From assembly GCA_029261475.1 (NCBI GenBank), contig JAJDBG010000022.1, positions 1-44,406 on the forward strand: a DNA stretch of 44,406 nt, in the 5' to 3' direction. Positions 9,570 through 18,308 of the stretch are shown in pieces (the stretch's first letter is position 1; each line of letters opens with the position of its first letter). The DNA comes from Nitrospinaceae bacterium (GTDB lineage: Bacteria; Nitrospinota; Nitrospinia; Nitrospinales; VA-1). The translations under genes were made by a program, and so were the position numbers. A model generated the notes under the pieces. It was given only the letters and a program-made list of their open reading frames with translations. It ran no database searches and was not told the DNA's origin.

Positions 9570-11045
9570 ATGGCGACCACCCCTCAGGAACAACCCAAAG
9601 TCTATTCCGTTCGCGAATTCACCAACGACACAAAAGCTATCCTTGAAGCCGCTTTCGATGCTGTATGGATCGAAGGGGAAATATCCAATTTACGCACACC
9701 CGCGTCGGGGCACTCCTATTTTGTTTTGAAAGACAGTGCTTCGCAGGTGCGTTGCGTGTTTTTCAAAGGCTATCGCAGTGGCCTCAAATACAAACCTGAG
9801 GACGGTGACCACGTTATATTATTTGGGCGTGTCACTGTATACAGCGCGCGCGGGGAATATCAAGTTATTGTCGAATCCGTCGAGCCGCACGGCCTGGGTG
9901 CCTTGCAGAAGGCATTCGAGCAGTTAAAGAAAAAGTTGGCTGATGAAGGTTTGTTTGACGACTCAAGAAAAAAAACGATTCCCGAGTTCCCATGGAAAGT
10001 GGGGGTCGTTACCTCATCCACAGGCGCGGCCATAAGGGATATCGTCAACGTGATACAAAGGCGAAATCCTAAAGTTTCGATTTTGCTTTATCCGGTCAAA
10101 GTGCAAGGCGAAGGCTCGGCTGAAGAAATAGCCCAGGGCATACGTGCGATGAATAAGATTCCTGGCATCGATGTCCTCATTGTCGGACGTGGCGGTGGCT
10201 CGCTGGAAGATTTATGGGCTTTTAACGAAGAAGTTGTTGCGCGTGCGATCGCAGGGTCGAAGCTCCCAATCGTTTCAGCAGTGGGGCATGAAGTGGATTT
10301 TACGATTGCAGATTTTTGTGCCGATTTGCGCGCTCCCACTCCCTCTGCGGGGGCTGAGCTGGTTGTCCCTGATTTGCGTGAGATCGAGTCCCGTTTGCGA
10401 ACACTGACTCGGCAGGCGATCTTGAATACGACCGATAAAATCAATGCCAGTAAAGAGCATTTGCGTCATTTGACGCGCAGACGAGTGTTCCAGAATCCGC
10501 AAGAAATCTTTGCTTTCAAAGCCCAGAGGATGGATGATTTCAACCGCCGATTACTCAGTAGTCTGGATCATTGGGCTCTCCTGCAAAGAGGAAGGCTGGA
10601 AGGCTGGAATCACCGGCTAGTACAATCTTCCCCGCAAAAAACGGTGGCTGTTCAAAGAGAGCGATTTGTTTCGTTCAGCAATCGTTTGAAAAGTGCCTCC
10701 CCTTCTAGAATGATTCCTCAGCAAAGAGAACGCGCGCAAGCACTTTCCAAACGCCTCAAGCGGCTTATCAAATCCAGTTTCCAGAATGTCAGCGAAAGGC
10801 GGCTGACGATTTCAAGCCGTTTAGCGATTCAAGCCGATCGCCATCTCCAGATTCAAAAGAAACGATTTGAAGGTGTCGTCAGACAGTTGAATGCTCTCAG
10901 TCCTTTGGCAGTGCTTGACCGGGGATACAGCATTTGCTTGCACGAAGGAAAAGCCGTTCTCGAGAGTAGCAAAATCTCACCCGGCGATTCCGTGCAGATC
11001 CGGCTTTCCAAAGGACAGCTCGACTGCGTCGTGAAAGAAACTTAG
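9570..11045 (+). CDS. xseA: Exodeoxyribonuclease VII large subunit
   Basis: 491 residues. XseA is the catalytic subunit of exonuclease VII, which degrades single-stranded DNA from both ends. The N-terminal OB-fold is clear (VWIEGEISNLRTPASGHSYF), followed by the nuclease core (WKVGVVTSSTGAAIRDI, VGRGGGSLEDLWAFNEE, SAVGHEVDFTIADFCADLR, APTPSAGAEL). A long basic coiled-coil region runs from about 270 to 430, with repeated QRERxxxxxxRL-type units, and the C-terminal segment LDRGYSICLHEG is conserved. A ribosome site (GGCGGAGAAGG) lies before the ATG. The partner xseB, often directly downstream, is not visible here and must be elsewhere if present. Confidence 0.96.
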   Translation: MATTPQEQPKVYSVREFTNDTKAILEAAFDAVWIEGEISNLRTPASGHSYFVLKDSASQVRCVFFKGYRSGLKYKPEDGDHVILFGRVTVYSARGEYQVIVESVEPHGLGALQKAFEQLKKKLADEGLFDDSRKKTIPEFPWKVGVVTSSTGAAIRDIVNVIQRRNPKVSILLYPVKVQGEGSAEEIAQGIRAMNKIPGIDVLIVGRGGGSLEDLWAFNEEVVARAIAGSKLPIVSAVGHEVDFTIADFCADLRAPTPSAGAELVVPDLREIESRLRTLTRQAILNTTDKINASKEHLRHLTRRRVFQNPQEIFAFKAQRMDDFNRRLLSSLDHWALLQRGRLEGWNHRLVQSSPQKTVAVQRERFVSFSNRLKSASPSRMIPQQRERAQALSKRLKRLIKSSFQNVSERRLTISSRLAIQADRHLQIQKKRFEGVVRQLNALSPLAVLDRGYSICLHEGKAVLESSKISPGDSVQIRLSKGQLDCVVKET

Positions 11046-11174
11046 AAGGAGTTTCCGCTGAGCCATTGATGCAAGAAGGCTAGTGTTTGAAATTGATTGC
11101 GTCGGTATTTATCCCGGCTGATGATCCCCTGTAACCTCGAAACCAAGCTAGCGAATTGAGCCCCCCTCCTCATT

Positions 11175-13583
11175 ATGCAACTATCGGAAAAGTTAAAGTG
11201 TTTTTGGATTTTCCTGATTTTTTCCATTGGTTTTAATTTTGATAAACTCCTCTTAGGGCCGCATGCTCTTGTTCGGCTTCACGATTCCTTTAATAGCGAA
11301 TTGATTCGCTATCTAGCTATTTCGCGTCATTTATCAGAGGGATTTTTTTCCTGGCTCCCAGATTTAGCTGGAGGTTCGCCTGTAAATGCATTCCATTTTG
11401 GTCCTGAATATTTGTTAGTTTTGGCATCATCTATTTTCCCTCCATGGTTCATTTATCATTTCGTTGCAATCCTGCTGATGTTTTTAGCTGGTTTTGGAAT
11501 GACCGTTTTATTGAAAAATTTTTTCAAACTGTCATTTGAAATTTCAGTTTTTGGTGGCTTGTTGTTTGCTTTTATTTCTCAATTTCAGGCAAACAGCTTG
11601 ATTCATACCGTGTTTAATCTCACATTCCCCTTTATTTTTGTTCTCTTGCACTCCGCTTATGGGAAAAGTTCAGGTATTTTCTTGTTTAAGGTATCAGGGC
11701 TGATTTTTATTTCCTGTTTGTCTTACCCTGTTTTAACGGGGCCTATGTTTCCTGCGCTTCACTTGGCCTTGATAGTGATTCTTGGTATGGAAAACAAAAG
11801 AATACTTTGGGTTTGGGGAAAGCAGTTTGTTCTCTTTTGGATGGGTTATGCGCTGTTATTCACTCCTAACCTGATTGCTCTTTTAAAGTTTGTTCCATTG
11901 GGTCAGAGAAATAGTAGGTTTAGTGAATCAAACAGAGGAGATTTTTTGACAAGCTTGTCCGACTTTTTCAGCGTTCTCTGGAAAGGAATTTTTATTGATA
12001 TATTTAGTATCACATTGCTTTTCCCTTTTGTTCTTGCAGGCATTATCCTCTCCAGTAAAAACAAAAAATTAGGTCGAATGGGGATATTACTTTTGGTTCT
12101 GATGGTAATTTCTGCGATTTTTACTTCCAAACTGTCAGGTTACTTTAGTGAGACTTTCCTGGCACGTATGGACTTGGGACATTTTATATGGACGATCCCG
12201 CCAGTGACGGTCTTATTTGCCATGTTGACGCTGGACGAATTTAATCGAAGTCGTCAAAAAATAAGACAACAGGTATTGCTATTGGGCGGGCTTGGTGCTT
12301 TTCTTCCATTGTTGCAAAATCCAGTCAACTTTAAGCTGTTAGGATTGAACTTGTTGATGATTGTGGGTATAGGGTATTACATCGTCATCAAGCAGGGTCG
12401 AGATTTTCCGATACTGAAGTTGTTTTCCAGATCTTTTCATTACCTCGTATTGGGGGCTATGGTTTTTGTAATGTTTTTAGGTGGGAAGGTTTTGCGAATG
12501 GTAGAAGGCGAACGGGTAGTTTATTCAAGCTACTTCCAGTCGCATCCTGCACTTAAATCTATAGAAGAGAAGAATAGGGGGGATATTTTTCGAGTTGCTA
12601 CTGTGGGCCTTCCTCCTGCTCTGGCCCAAAGCTATGGTTTTGAAACATTAGGGGCGCGAAGTCCATTGCTGAATGGGTACTTTAAAGATTATTTTGAACA
12701 AATCGTCGATCCTCAATTGGACAGTCAGGAAAAGAAAGACAGTTTTCGAAACTATCCCTATGATTTACTTCTGCAAATAGGATATCAGTCACACCCTGAA
12801 CATAAATTCATGCGTCGGCCAAAAGCTGAAGATTGGAACTGGCCCCTTTTGTATGCAGGCAATGTTCGATATATTATTTCCAATCGACAAATTTTAGGGA
12901 TGAAAGGGAAAGCTGTTTCCGTTCAGAAAGAGGAAGGCGACAAGTATGTTGAATTTGGCGGTTTGGGGTCCTTTCTGGATCGTCAACTTTCTAAATTGTC
13001 CCTTTTCAACTCAGGAAATATAGGACGAAGGAGACGGCCGATTCCCTTGTATATCTATGAATTAGGGGAGTGGTTGCCGCGAGCCTGGTTGACAAAAAAT
13101 GTAGAAGTTTTTGACGATCGCGAAAAAGTTTTAGATACCTTGAGGAAAGCGGACACTCAAACATTGAGCGAGGTTGCTTACATTTTTGACGAAGACGTTG
13201 ACTTGGCGGGTTTGGATCAATTGCGTGGAAAAAAAGGTAGAGGGAAAGCCGAAAATTTAAAGATCATAGATTATAGCGCAGATAGAATTGTTCTTTCCAC
13301 AAATGTTAAAGAAGCCCGACTGGCTATAATTTCAAATAATTACGATCCTCATTGGTCCGTTACGGTTAATGGCGAGGAAGCAAAAATATTTCGTGTCAAT
13401 CATGCATTTCAAGGCATTATTCTGCCAAAGCCTGGGGCTTATGAAATTGAATTGAAATACGAAGACGGCTCTAAAAAATATCTTTTGATTTCTATGCCGG
13501 TGGGATTCTTATTGATTTCGTTTTCGGTGTTTCCGTTACGTAAGAATCGAGCTATGAGGGTAGACCATGCGTCTGCGGGATAA
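11175..13583 (+). CDS. YfhO-like multi-pass membrane protein
   Basis: 802 residues. About a dozen transmembrane segments fill residues 10-440; a soluble portion of about 330 residues follows, and one more membrane helix lies near the C-terminus (YLLISMPVGFLLISFSVF). The C-terminal block AIISNNYDPHWSVTVNGEEA and the following beta-rich stretch to YEIELKYE match the tail of YfhO/DUF6541-type proteins, which belong to the GT-C-like membrane proteins linked to glycosylation of cell-envelope polymers. The first loop contains RLHDSFNSELIRYLA. The substrate is unknown. There is no Shine-Dalgarno; the bases before the ATG are a C/T run (11164-11170). A strong hairpin terminator follows the stop. It appears to be a single-gene unit. 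Confidence 0.75.
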   Translation: MQLSEKLKCFWIFLIFSIGFNFDKLLLGPHALVRLHDSFNSELIRYLAISRHLSEGFFSWLPDLAGGSPVNAFHFGPEYLLVLASSIFPPWFIYHFVAILLMFLAGFGMTVLLKNFFKLSFEISVFGGLLFAFISQFQANSLIHTVFNLTFPFIFVLLHSAYGKSSGIFLFKVSGLIFISCLSYPVLTGPMFPALHLALIVILGMENKRILWVWGKQFVLFWMGYALLFTPNLIALLKFVPLGQRNSRFSESNRGDFLTSLSDFFSVLWKGIFIDIFSITLLFPFVLAGIILSSKNKKLGRMGILLLVLMVISAIFTSKLSGYFSETFLARMDLGHFIWTIPPVTVLFAMLTLDEFNRSRQKIRQQVLLLGGLGAFLPLLQNPVNFKLLGLNLLMIVGIGYYIVIKQGRDFPILKLFSRSFHYLVLGAMVFVMFLGGKVLRMVEGERVVYSSYFQSHPALKSIEEKNRGDIFRVATVGLPPALAQSYGFETLGARSPLLNGYFKDYFEQIVDPQLDSQEKKDSFRNYPYDLLLQIGYQSHPEHKFMRRPKAEDWNWPLLYAGNVRYIISNRQILGMKGKAVSVQKEEGDKYVEFGGLGSFLDRQLSKLSLFNSGNIGRRRRPIPLYIYELGEWLPRAWLTKNVEVFDDREKVLDTLRKADTQTLSEVAYIFDEDVDLAGLDQLRGKKGRGKAENLKIIDYSADRIVLSTNVKEARLAIISNNYDPHWSVTVNGEEAKIFRVNHAFQGIILPKPGAYEIELKYEDGSKKYLLISMPVGFLLISFSVFPLRKNRAMRVDHASAG

Positions 13584-13597
13584 ATGATTAATAGGAG

Positions 13598-13655
13598 AGC
13601 TGATTACCTCATCTTTTGTGTCACAGACGAGATGAGGTAATCAGCTTTTCTTTTA
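13598..13655 (+). terminator. Strong intrinsic terminator between convergent genes
   Basis: The arms 13598-13613 and 13631-13646 form a perfect 16-base-pair stem with a 17-base loop, followed on the plus strand by a T-rich run (13645-13654). It ends the 802-residue gene transcript. The right flank runs into the purC stop codon at 13653. On the minus strand the stem could also act on purB-purC read-through, but there is no good T run on that side. Confidence 0.9.
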
Positions 13656-14360
13656 ATCCTTACAGACAAGATTGTAGATTTCCTGATATTTTTCCTCGAC
13701 GCTTCCCAAGTCGAAACGGAAACGGTCTTTGTCCATTTTTTCGTTGGTGTCCCAGTTCCATAGTCTGCATCCATCGGGACTGATTTCGTCTCCCAGTAAC
13801 ACCTCTCCGTTGTGCCGACCAAATTCCAGCTTGAAATCGACGAGACGTATTTTGCGTTCGCGGTAAAAATCGAAAAGCAATTTATTGATTTTCAAGCCTT
13901 GTTCTTTGAGTTGTGCCACTTCATCTTTCGTTGCCCATTTGAATATATCAATATGGCATTCATTGATCATGGGGTCCCCGAGATCATCGTTTTTATAGAA
14001 AAACTCCAATATGGGATCGGGAAATTCTAAACCCTCTTTGACTCCCAATCTCTTGCAAAGACTGCCAGCGGCCACATTTCGTAACACCACTTCAACGGGA
14101 ATGATATCCAGATGCTTCACTAACATTTCCCGGTCATTCAATTGTTCGACAAAATGTGTTTTCGTACCTTTGGTTTCCAGGTACTGAAACATTTTAGAAG
14201 ACACCGCATTGTTGATGCCGCCCTTGTCTACAATCGTTCCCTTTTTGACTCCGTTAAAAGCCGAGGCATCGTCTTTAAAATACTGGATCACCTGGTCGGG
14301 ATTGTCTGTTGCGTAAATGATCTTGGATTTGCCTTCGTACAATTGCTCTCTACGTTCCAT
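13653..14360 (-). CDS. purC: Phosphoribosylaminoimidazole-succinocarboxamide synthase
   Basis: SAICAR synthetase joins aspartate to CAIR with ATP hydrolysis, step eight of de novo purine synthesis. The ATG at 14360 gives 235 residues, the usual length. Motifs include the opening MERREQLYEGKSKIIYA, the EVVLRNVAAGSLCKRLG block, LVDFKLEFGRHNGEVLLGDE and ISPDGCRLWN. A GTG at 14366 in the same frame would add two residues. An AAGGA lies upstream (spacing 5 to the GTG, 11 to the ATG), so the start remains slightly uncertain. It lies about 50 bases after purB, making a purB-purC operon. Confidence 0.96.
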   Translation of the reverse strand: MERREQLYEGKSKIIYATDNPDQVIQYFKDDASAFNGVKKGTIVDKGGINNAVSSKMFQYLETKGTKTHFVEQLNDREMLVKHLDIIPVEVVLRNVAAGSLCKRLGVKEGLEFPDPILEFFYKNDDLGDPMINECHIDIFKWATKDEVAQLKEQGLKINKLLFDFYRERKIRLVDFKLEFGRHNGEVLLGDEISPDGCRLWNWDTNEKMDKDRFRFDLGSVEEKYQEIYNLVCKD

Positions 14361-14409
14361 GGGCACACATATCCTTTTTTTAACGAAGATTCTCGTTAGT
14401 AAATTTATA

Positions 14410-15705
14410 TTATTCTTTAAAAACTCTGCGAAAAATGGTGTCTACGTTTTTGAATTGAGATTTTAGTTTGAACGCGTGCTCAAGTTCCTTTGCGGTCAGG
14501 AATTTTTTTATGTCCTTATCTTTTTTGAGGAGAGGAAGGAAGTTTTCATTTTTCTCCCAAACTCGCATTGCGTTACGTTGAACCCAACGGTAGGCATCCT
14601 CACGTTGAGCGTTTTTTCGGACTAGGGCGAGCAAGACGCTTTGCGAAAAAATAAGGCCGCGTGTCTGTTCCAGATTCTTCATCATATTCTTAGGATAGAC
14701 CAGCAATTTTTCCATGAGCGTTGTCATTTTTCGCAACATATAATGCGCAAGGATCGAACTGTCGGGACCAATGATGCGTTCCACGGAGGAATGGCTGATG
14801 TCGCGTTCGTGCCACAGCGGCATATTTTCCATCGCTGCCATTGCATTGCCGCGCAGGATACGAGCGAGCCCACTCATTTGCTCGGATACGATGGGATTGC
14901 GCTTGTGTGGCATTGCTGACGATCCTTTTTGCTTGGCGGAGAAAAATTCCTCAGCCTCAAGAACTTCGGTGCGTTGCAAATGGCGGATTTCGGTAGCTAT
15001 TTTGTCGATGGTTCCTGTGAGAATGGCCAGGGCGGAAAAATACTCTGCGTGCCGATCTCTCTGGATGATTTGATTTGAAACTGGTGCGGGTTGGAGTCCC
15101 AGTTTTTTACAAACGTATTCTTCAACCTCAGGATCAATCGCTGAGAAAGTTCCTACCGCTCCAGATATTTGACCGACAGCGACGGATTTCCGTGCGCGTT
15201 TCAGACGCTCGAGATTTCGTTCCATCTCCGCATACCAGTTGGCTATTTTGAGCCCGAAGGTGATGGGTTCGCCATGAATCCCATGCGATCGTCCGATCAT
15301 GGGTGTTTCTTTATGTTCGAAGGCGCGTTTTTTAAGAGCGGCCAGAAAAGCATTGGCTTCTTTAATGATGAGGGTTGCCGACTGCTTCATCTGCACCGCC
15401 AGAGCGGTATCGAGCACGTCGGAAGAGGTCATCCCCATATGGATGTAACGCGATGAAGGGCCAACATACTCGCCCACACAAGTCAGAAAAGCGATAACGT
15501 CGTGTCTCACCTCGCGTTCGATTTCGTCAATTCGATCGATATTGAAATCTGCTTTCTGCTGAATTTGTTTCAAGTCAGAAGCTGGGATTTCGCCTCGTTT
15601 GGAAAGTGCTTCGCAAGCGAGAATTTCTATTTTAAGCCAAATATTGAACTTGTTTTGTGGTTCCCAGATGGCGGCCATCTCGGGTAAAGTATAACGAGGG
15701 ATCAT
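14410..15705 (-). CDS. purB: Adenylosuccinate lyase
   Basis: The enzyme releases fumarate from SAICAR and from adenylosuccinate, acting twice in purine synthesis. I place the start at ATG 15705 (431 residues, opening MIPRYTLPEMAAIW) because GAGGAAA lies just before it; an in-frame TTG at 15720 would add MKRKV and bury that ribosome site. Motifs are TSSDVLDTALA, IGRSHGIHGEPITFG, the fumarase/lyase signature GSSAMPHKRNP and HERDISHSSVERI. It is the first gene of the pair with purC, and both act in the same pathway. It diverges from the phosphatase gene at 15785. Confidence 0.97.
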   Translation of the reverse strand: MIPRYTLPEMAAIWEPQNKFNIWLKIEILACEALSKRGEIPASDLKQIQQKADFNIDRIDEIEREVRHDVIAFLTCVGEYVGPSSRYIHMGMTSSDVLDTALAVQMKQSATLIIKEANAFLAALKKRAFEHKETPMIGRSHGIHGEPITFGLKIANWYAEMERNLERLKRARKSVAVGQISGAVGTFSAIDPEVEEYVCKKLGLQPAPVSNQIIQRDRHAEYFSALAILTGTIDKIATEIRHLQRTEVLEAEEFFSAKQKGSSAMPHKRNPIVSEQMSGLARILRGNAMAAMENMPLWHERDISHSSVERIIGPDSSILAHYMLRKMTTLMEKLLVYPKNMMKNLEQTRGLIFSQSVLLALVRKNAQREDAYRWVQRNAMRVWEKNENFLPLLKKDKDIKKFLTAKELEHAFKLKSQFKNVDTIFRRVFKE

Positions 15706-15729
15706 TACTTTCCTCTTCAATTGGTGGAA

Positions 15730-15738
15730 TGTTACAAT
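15730..15738 (+). promoter_or_regulatory. Candidate extended -10 promoter
   Basis: TGTTACAAT at 15730-15738 matches an extended -10 element (TG-N-TATAAT, one mismatch). It lies 46 bases before the ATG of the phosphatase gene, between it and divergent purB. No -35 hexamer is evident. Confidence 0.35.
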
Positions 15739-15784
15739 GCCGAAAGAGGGTCCATATTAATCATAAATCAGGTCGAAATCAATC

Positions 15785-16276
15785 ATGGAAAAAAGCATTG
15801 TCTCCGTCAGTTTCGTTTGTTTGGGGAATATCTGCCGATCGCCCCTTGCTCAGGGCATTTTCGAAGATCTTTTAGAGCGTGAAGGACTGGTTGAAAAAGT
15901 GATGGTGTCTTCTGCGGGGGTGGGGCATTGGCATGTGGGTGCCGAACCCGACGCACGGATGCAAAAAACCGCTAATGATCGCGGTATTTCTTTGCAGAGC
16001 CGGGCGCAACAGATTCAGTCCTCCGACTTTCGCGGACTCGATCTCATTTTAGCGATGGATCAAAGCAATATGGATGCTCTCTTGCACACAGCTCCCTCTG
16101 ATTCGGCGCGGGAAAAACTCAAAATGTTTCGTTCTTTTGACCCCGAAGCCGATGGCGATTTGGATGTTCCAGACCCTTATTATGGGGGCGATAAAGGTTT
16201 TGATCTTGTTTTCAATATTGTGCATCGAACTTGCCCGAAGGTTTTAGAATACCTCCGGGAACAACACAATATTTGA
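15785..16276 (+). CDS. Low-molecular-weight protein-tyrosine phosphatase family protein
   Basis: 163 residues. The P-loop CLGNICR (C12 to R18, CX5R) is at the N-terminus and the general-acid loop DPYYGG has D130, both as in active enzymes. The reaction is a phosphocysteine-intermediate dephosphorylation in the cytoplasm. The adjacent fructosamine-kinase homologue begins three bases after this stop. Mammalian LMW-PTP-A acts on ribulosamine-5-phosphates, and bacterial LMW-PTP genes are often paired with fructosamine-kinase genes, so a role in sugar-adduct repair is at least as likely as tyrosine dephosphorylation. The gene starts at ATG 15785; the ribosome site is weak. Confidence 0.93.
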   Translation: MEKSIVSVSFVCLGNICRSPLAQGIFEDLLEREGLVEKVMVSSAGVGHWHVGAEPDARMQKTANDRGISLQSRAQQIQSSDFRGLDLILAMDQSNMDALLHTAPSDSAREKLKMFRSFDPEADGDLDVPDPYYGGDKGFDLVFNIVHRTCPKVLEYLREQHNI

Positions 16277-16278
16277 TC

Positions 16279-17160
16279 GTGCAAAAAGATCTGGTGGGTC
16301 GTCTGGAGAAAATTTTCGCCCGTCCTGTTTGCATTGAAAAAAAAATCCCTGTGAGCGGGGGATGTATCAATCAAACCCAAATTCTGGTGTTGGACAAGGG
16401 CGAGCGTGTTTTCATGAAGTCCAACGACAATGCGCCTGAAAATTTTTTCTGGGCCGAGGCGCAGGGACTGCTACTACTTTCCCAAGCGCAAGGGGGCCCA
16501 AAAATACCAGGTCCGCTGGAAACTCCTCCGGCTGATTCCAATTCTCTTCTTATTGAATATGTGGAAGAAACTCCCGCATCTTCTGACTATCCTGTTGTTT
16601 TTGCACAATCCCTTGCAAGTATGCACCGGGTCACGCAGGGGGTATACGGTTTGGACCATGATAATTTCATTGGGAAAACGAGGCAAATAAATGATCCCAA
16701 TGCAGACGGTTTGGCTTTTTTTAGAGATCAACGAATCGGGTTCCAGCAAGAACTGGCGCGAGAAAAAGGTCTTTTGCCAAAGGCAACGGATAAGGCTATT
16801 GATCGTTTGAAAGGGAAATTGAAGGAATTGCTTGATATCGAGGGCGAACGCCCCGCTCTTTTGCACGGAGACCTTTGGTCGGGCAATCATTTCCCTTCCA
16901 AGGGAGGTCCTTGTTTGTTTGATCCTGCGGTTTACTTTGGTTTTCGCGAGGCCGATTTGGCAATGACTCGATTGTTCGGGAGTCTTCCTGAAAGATTTTA
17001 TTCAGCCTATAGAGAAGTGTTCCCGCAGAATTCGGGGTGGGAGATGCGTGAGGATATTTTTAATTTGTACCATCTACTGAATCACCTCAACCTGTTTGGA
17101 GGATCCTATCTAGGATCGGTCAAGCAGATAGTCCAACGCTACGCAGGCAATGCTGGTTAG
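16279..17160 (+). CDS. Fructosamine/ribulosamine 3-kinase family protein
   Basis: Using GTG 16279 gives 293 residues, close to E. coli YniA. An in-frame TTG at 16231 would overlap the phosphatase gene and add residues not shared with the family. Motifs are PVSGGCINQT (nucleotide loop), the catalytic LHGDLWSGN (H196-D198 in this numbering) and FDPAVYFGFREADLAM (metal-binding Asp). FFRDQRIGFQQELAREKG is also family-typical. The enzyme phosphorylates the sugar moiety of glycated lysines, which destabilises the adduct. It sits directly after the LMW phosphatase and is convergent with accA. Substrate preference (ribulosamine or erythrulosamine rather than fructosamine) is inferred from the bacterial family. 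Confidence 0.92.
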   Translation: MQKDLVGRLEKIFARPVCIEKKIPVSGGCINQTQILVLDKGERVFMKSNDNAPENFFWAEAQGLLLLSQAQGGPKIPGPLETPPADSNSLLIEYVEETPASSDYPVVFAQSLASMHRVTQGVYGLDHDNFIGKTRQINDPNADGLAFFRDQRIGFQQELAREKGLLPKATDKAIDRLKGKLKELLDIEGERPALLHGDLWSGNHFPSKGGPCLFDPAVYFGFREADLAMTRLFGSLPERFYSAYREVFPQNSGWEMREDIFNLYHLLNHLNLFGGSYLGSVKQIVQRYAGNAG

Positions 17161-17199
17161 GTGTTGGATTTGCTGAGTTCTTAGTGGCTCACCGAGAAA

Positions 17200-18168
17200 T
17201 CATTTCTCCCCTTCGGTAAATTCTCCCATTCGTCGAAATTTTTCTTGTCGTAATTCCAGCAGTTCTTCCATGGAATGTTCTGCTATGAGTTTGAAATTAG
17301 CGCGCAAGGCTTTGCGTACGAAAGCCGCCGCTCGACGATGGTTGCGATGGGCACCGCCCAGAGGTTCCTTGATGATTTGATCGATAATGCTCAATTCCAG
17401 CAGTTCCTTGGAGGTCAAGCAGAGAGCTTTGGCGGCTTGGGAAACCTTGTTTTTATCGTCCCAAAGAATTGATGCGCATCCTTCAGGGGAGATTACCGAA
17501 TAAACTGAATGTTCCAGCATGAGTATGCGATCGGCGACACCCAAGGCCAAGGCACCGCCGGAGCCTCCTTCGCCTATGACCATTGCAATGATGGGGGTAT
17601 TGAGACCGGACATTTTGAAAAGGTTGTACGCGATGGCTTCAGATTGACCTTTTTCCTCAGCGTCGATACCGGGATAGGCACCTGGCGTATCGATCAATGT
17701 GATGACAGGAAGTCCAAATTTCTCCGCGACCTCCATCAGTCGCAAAGCTTTTCTGTAGCCTGCAGGTTGCGACATCCCGAAATTCCGGCGCAGTTTCTCT
17801 TCTGAAGTTCTGCCTTTCTGATGTCCAATTACCATGACAGATTGATTGTCAAATTTAGCGAGTCCTCCAACGATGGAAGGGCCATAGCCGCCACGTCGAT
17901 CACCATGCAACTCGTGAAAGTTTTTGAACATATGATTGATGTAATCAATCATATGAGGGCGGTCGGGGTGACGTGCGACCCTAGTCATTTGCCAACCATC
18001 GAGGTTTGCAAATACCTCCCGCTTCATTCGTCGTAATTTTTTGGTTCGTTTGGCAATTTCTTCCGTGATGTCACCGACGCTATCGTACATATGGGATAGC
18101 GAAACCAATTCGCGAATCTGACTTTCTTCGGCGAAAAGCTCTTTTTCAAAATCGAGTATTTGAACCAT
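17200..18168 (-). CDS. accA: Acetyl-CoA carboxylase carboxyltransferase subunit alpha
   Basis: 322 residues, typical of AccA. It forms the alpha2-beta2 carboxyltransferase with AccD, moving CO2 from biotin-BCCP to acetyl-CoA, the first step of fatty-acid synthesis. Recognisable parts are the N-terminal coiled stretch (QILDFEKELFAEESQIREL), GDRRGGYGPSIVGGLA, IGHQKGRTSEEKLRRNFG, LIDTPGAYPGIDAEEKGQ, the oxyanion segment GEGGSGGALALG and SVISPEGCASILW. It stands alone between the kinase gene (convergent) and the LRR gene, with 140 bases upstream for a promoter. A perfect palindrome at 17192-17206 covers its stop codon. Confidence 0.97.
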   Translation of the reverse strand: MVQILDFEKELFAEESQIRELVSLSHMYDSVGDITEEIAKRTKKLRRMKREVFANLDGWQMTRVARHPDRPHMIDYINHMFKNFHELHGDRRGGYGPSIVGGLAKFDNQSVMVIGHQKGRTSEEKLRRNFGMSQPAGYRKALRLMEVAEKFGLPVITLIDTPGAYPGIDAEEKGQSEAIAYNLFKMSGLNTPIIAMVIGEGGSGGALALGVADRILMLEHSVYSVISPEGCASILWDDKNKVSQAAKALCLTSKELLELSIIDQIIKEPLGGAHRNHRRAAAFVRKALRANFKLIAEHSMEELLELRQEKFRRMGEFTEGEK

Positions 18169-18308
18169 CGTTAAACCTGAGAAAAATTTTGGAAAGCGGT
18201 TATGAAAAAATTAGGGAATAGTGGCCCAATTTTTTATCTTTTATGGAAAACTCTTTTGAATAATACCATTATCTTGGTGGTTTTGCATTTTGCGGATCAG
18301 GATTTTTA

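Noticed and set aside
17192-17206. Palindrome over the accA stop codon as a terminator
   Set aside because: A one-base loop and low GC cannot form a stable RNA hairpin; it may be chance.
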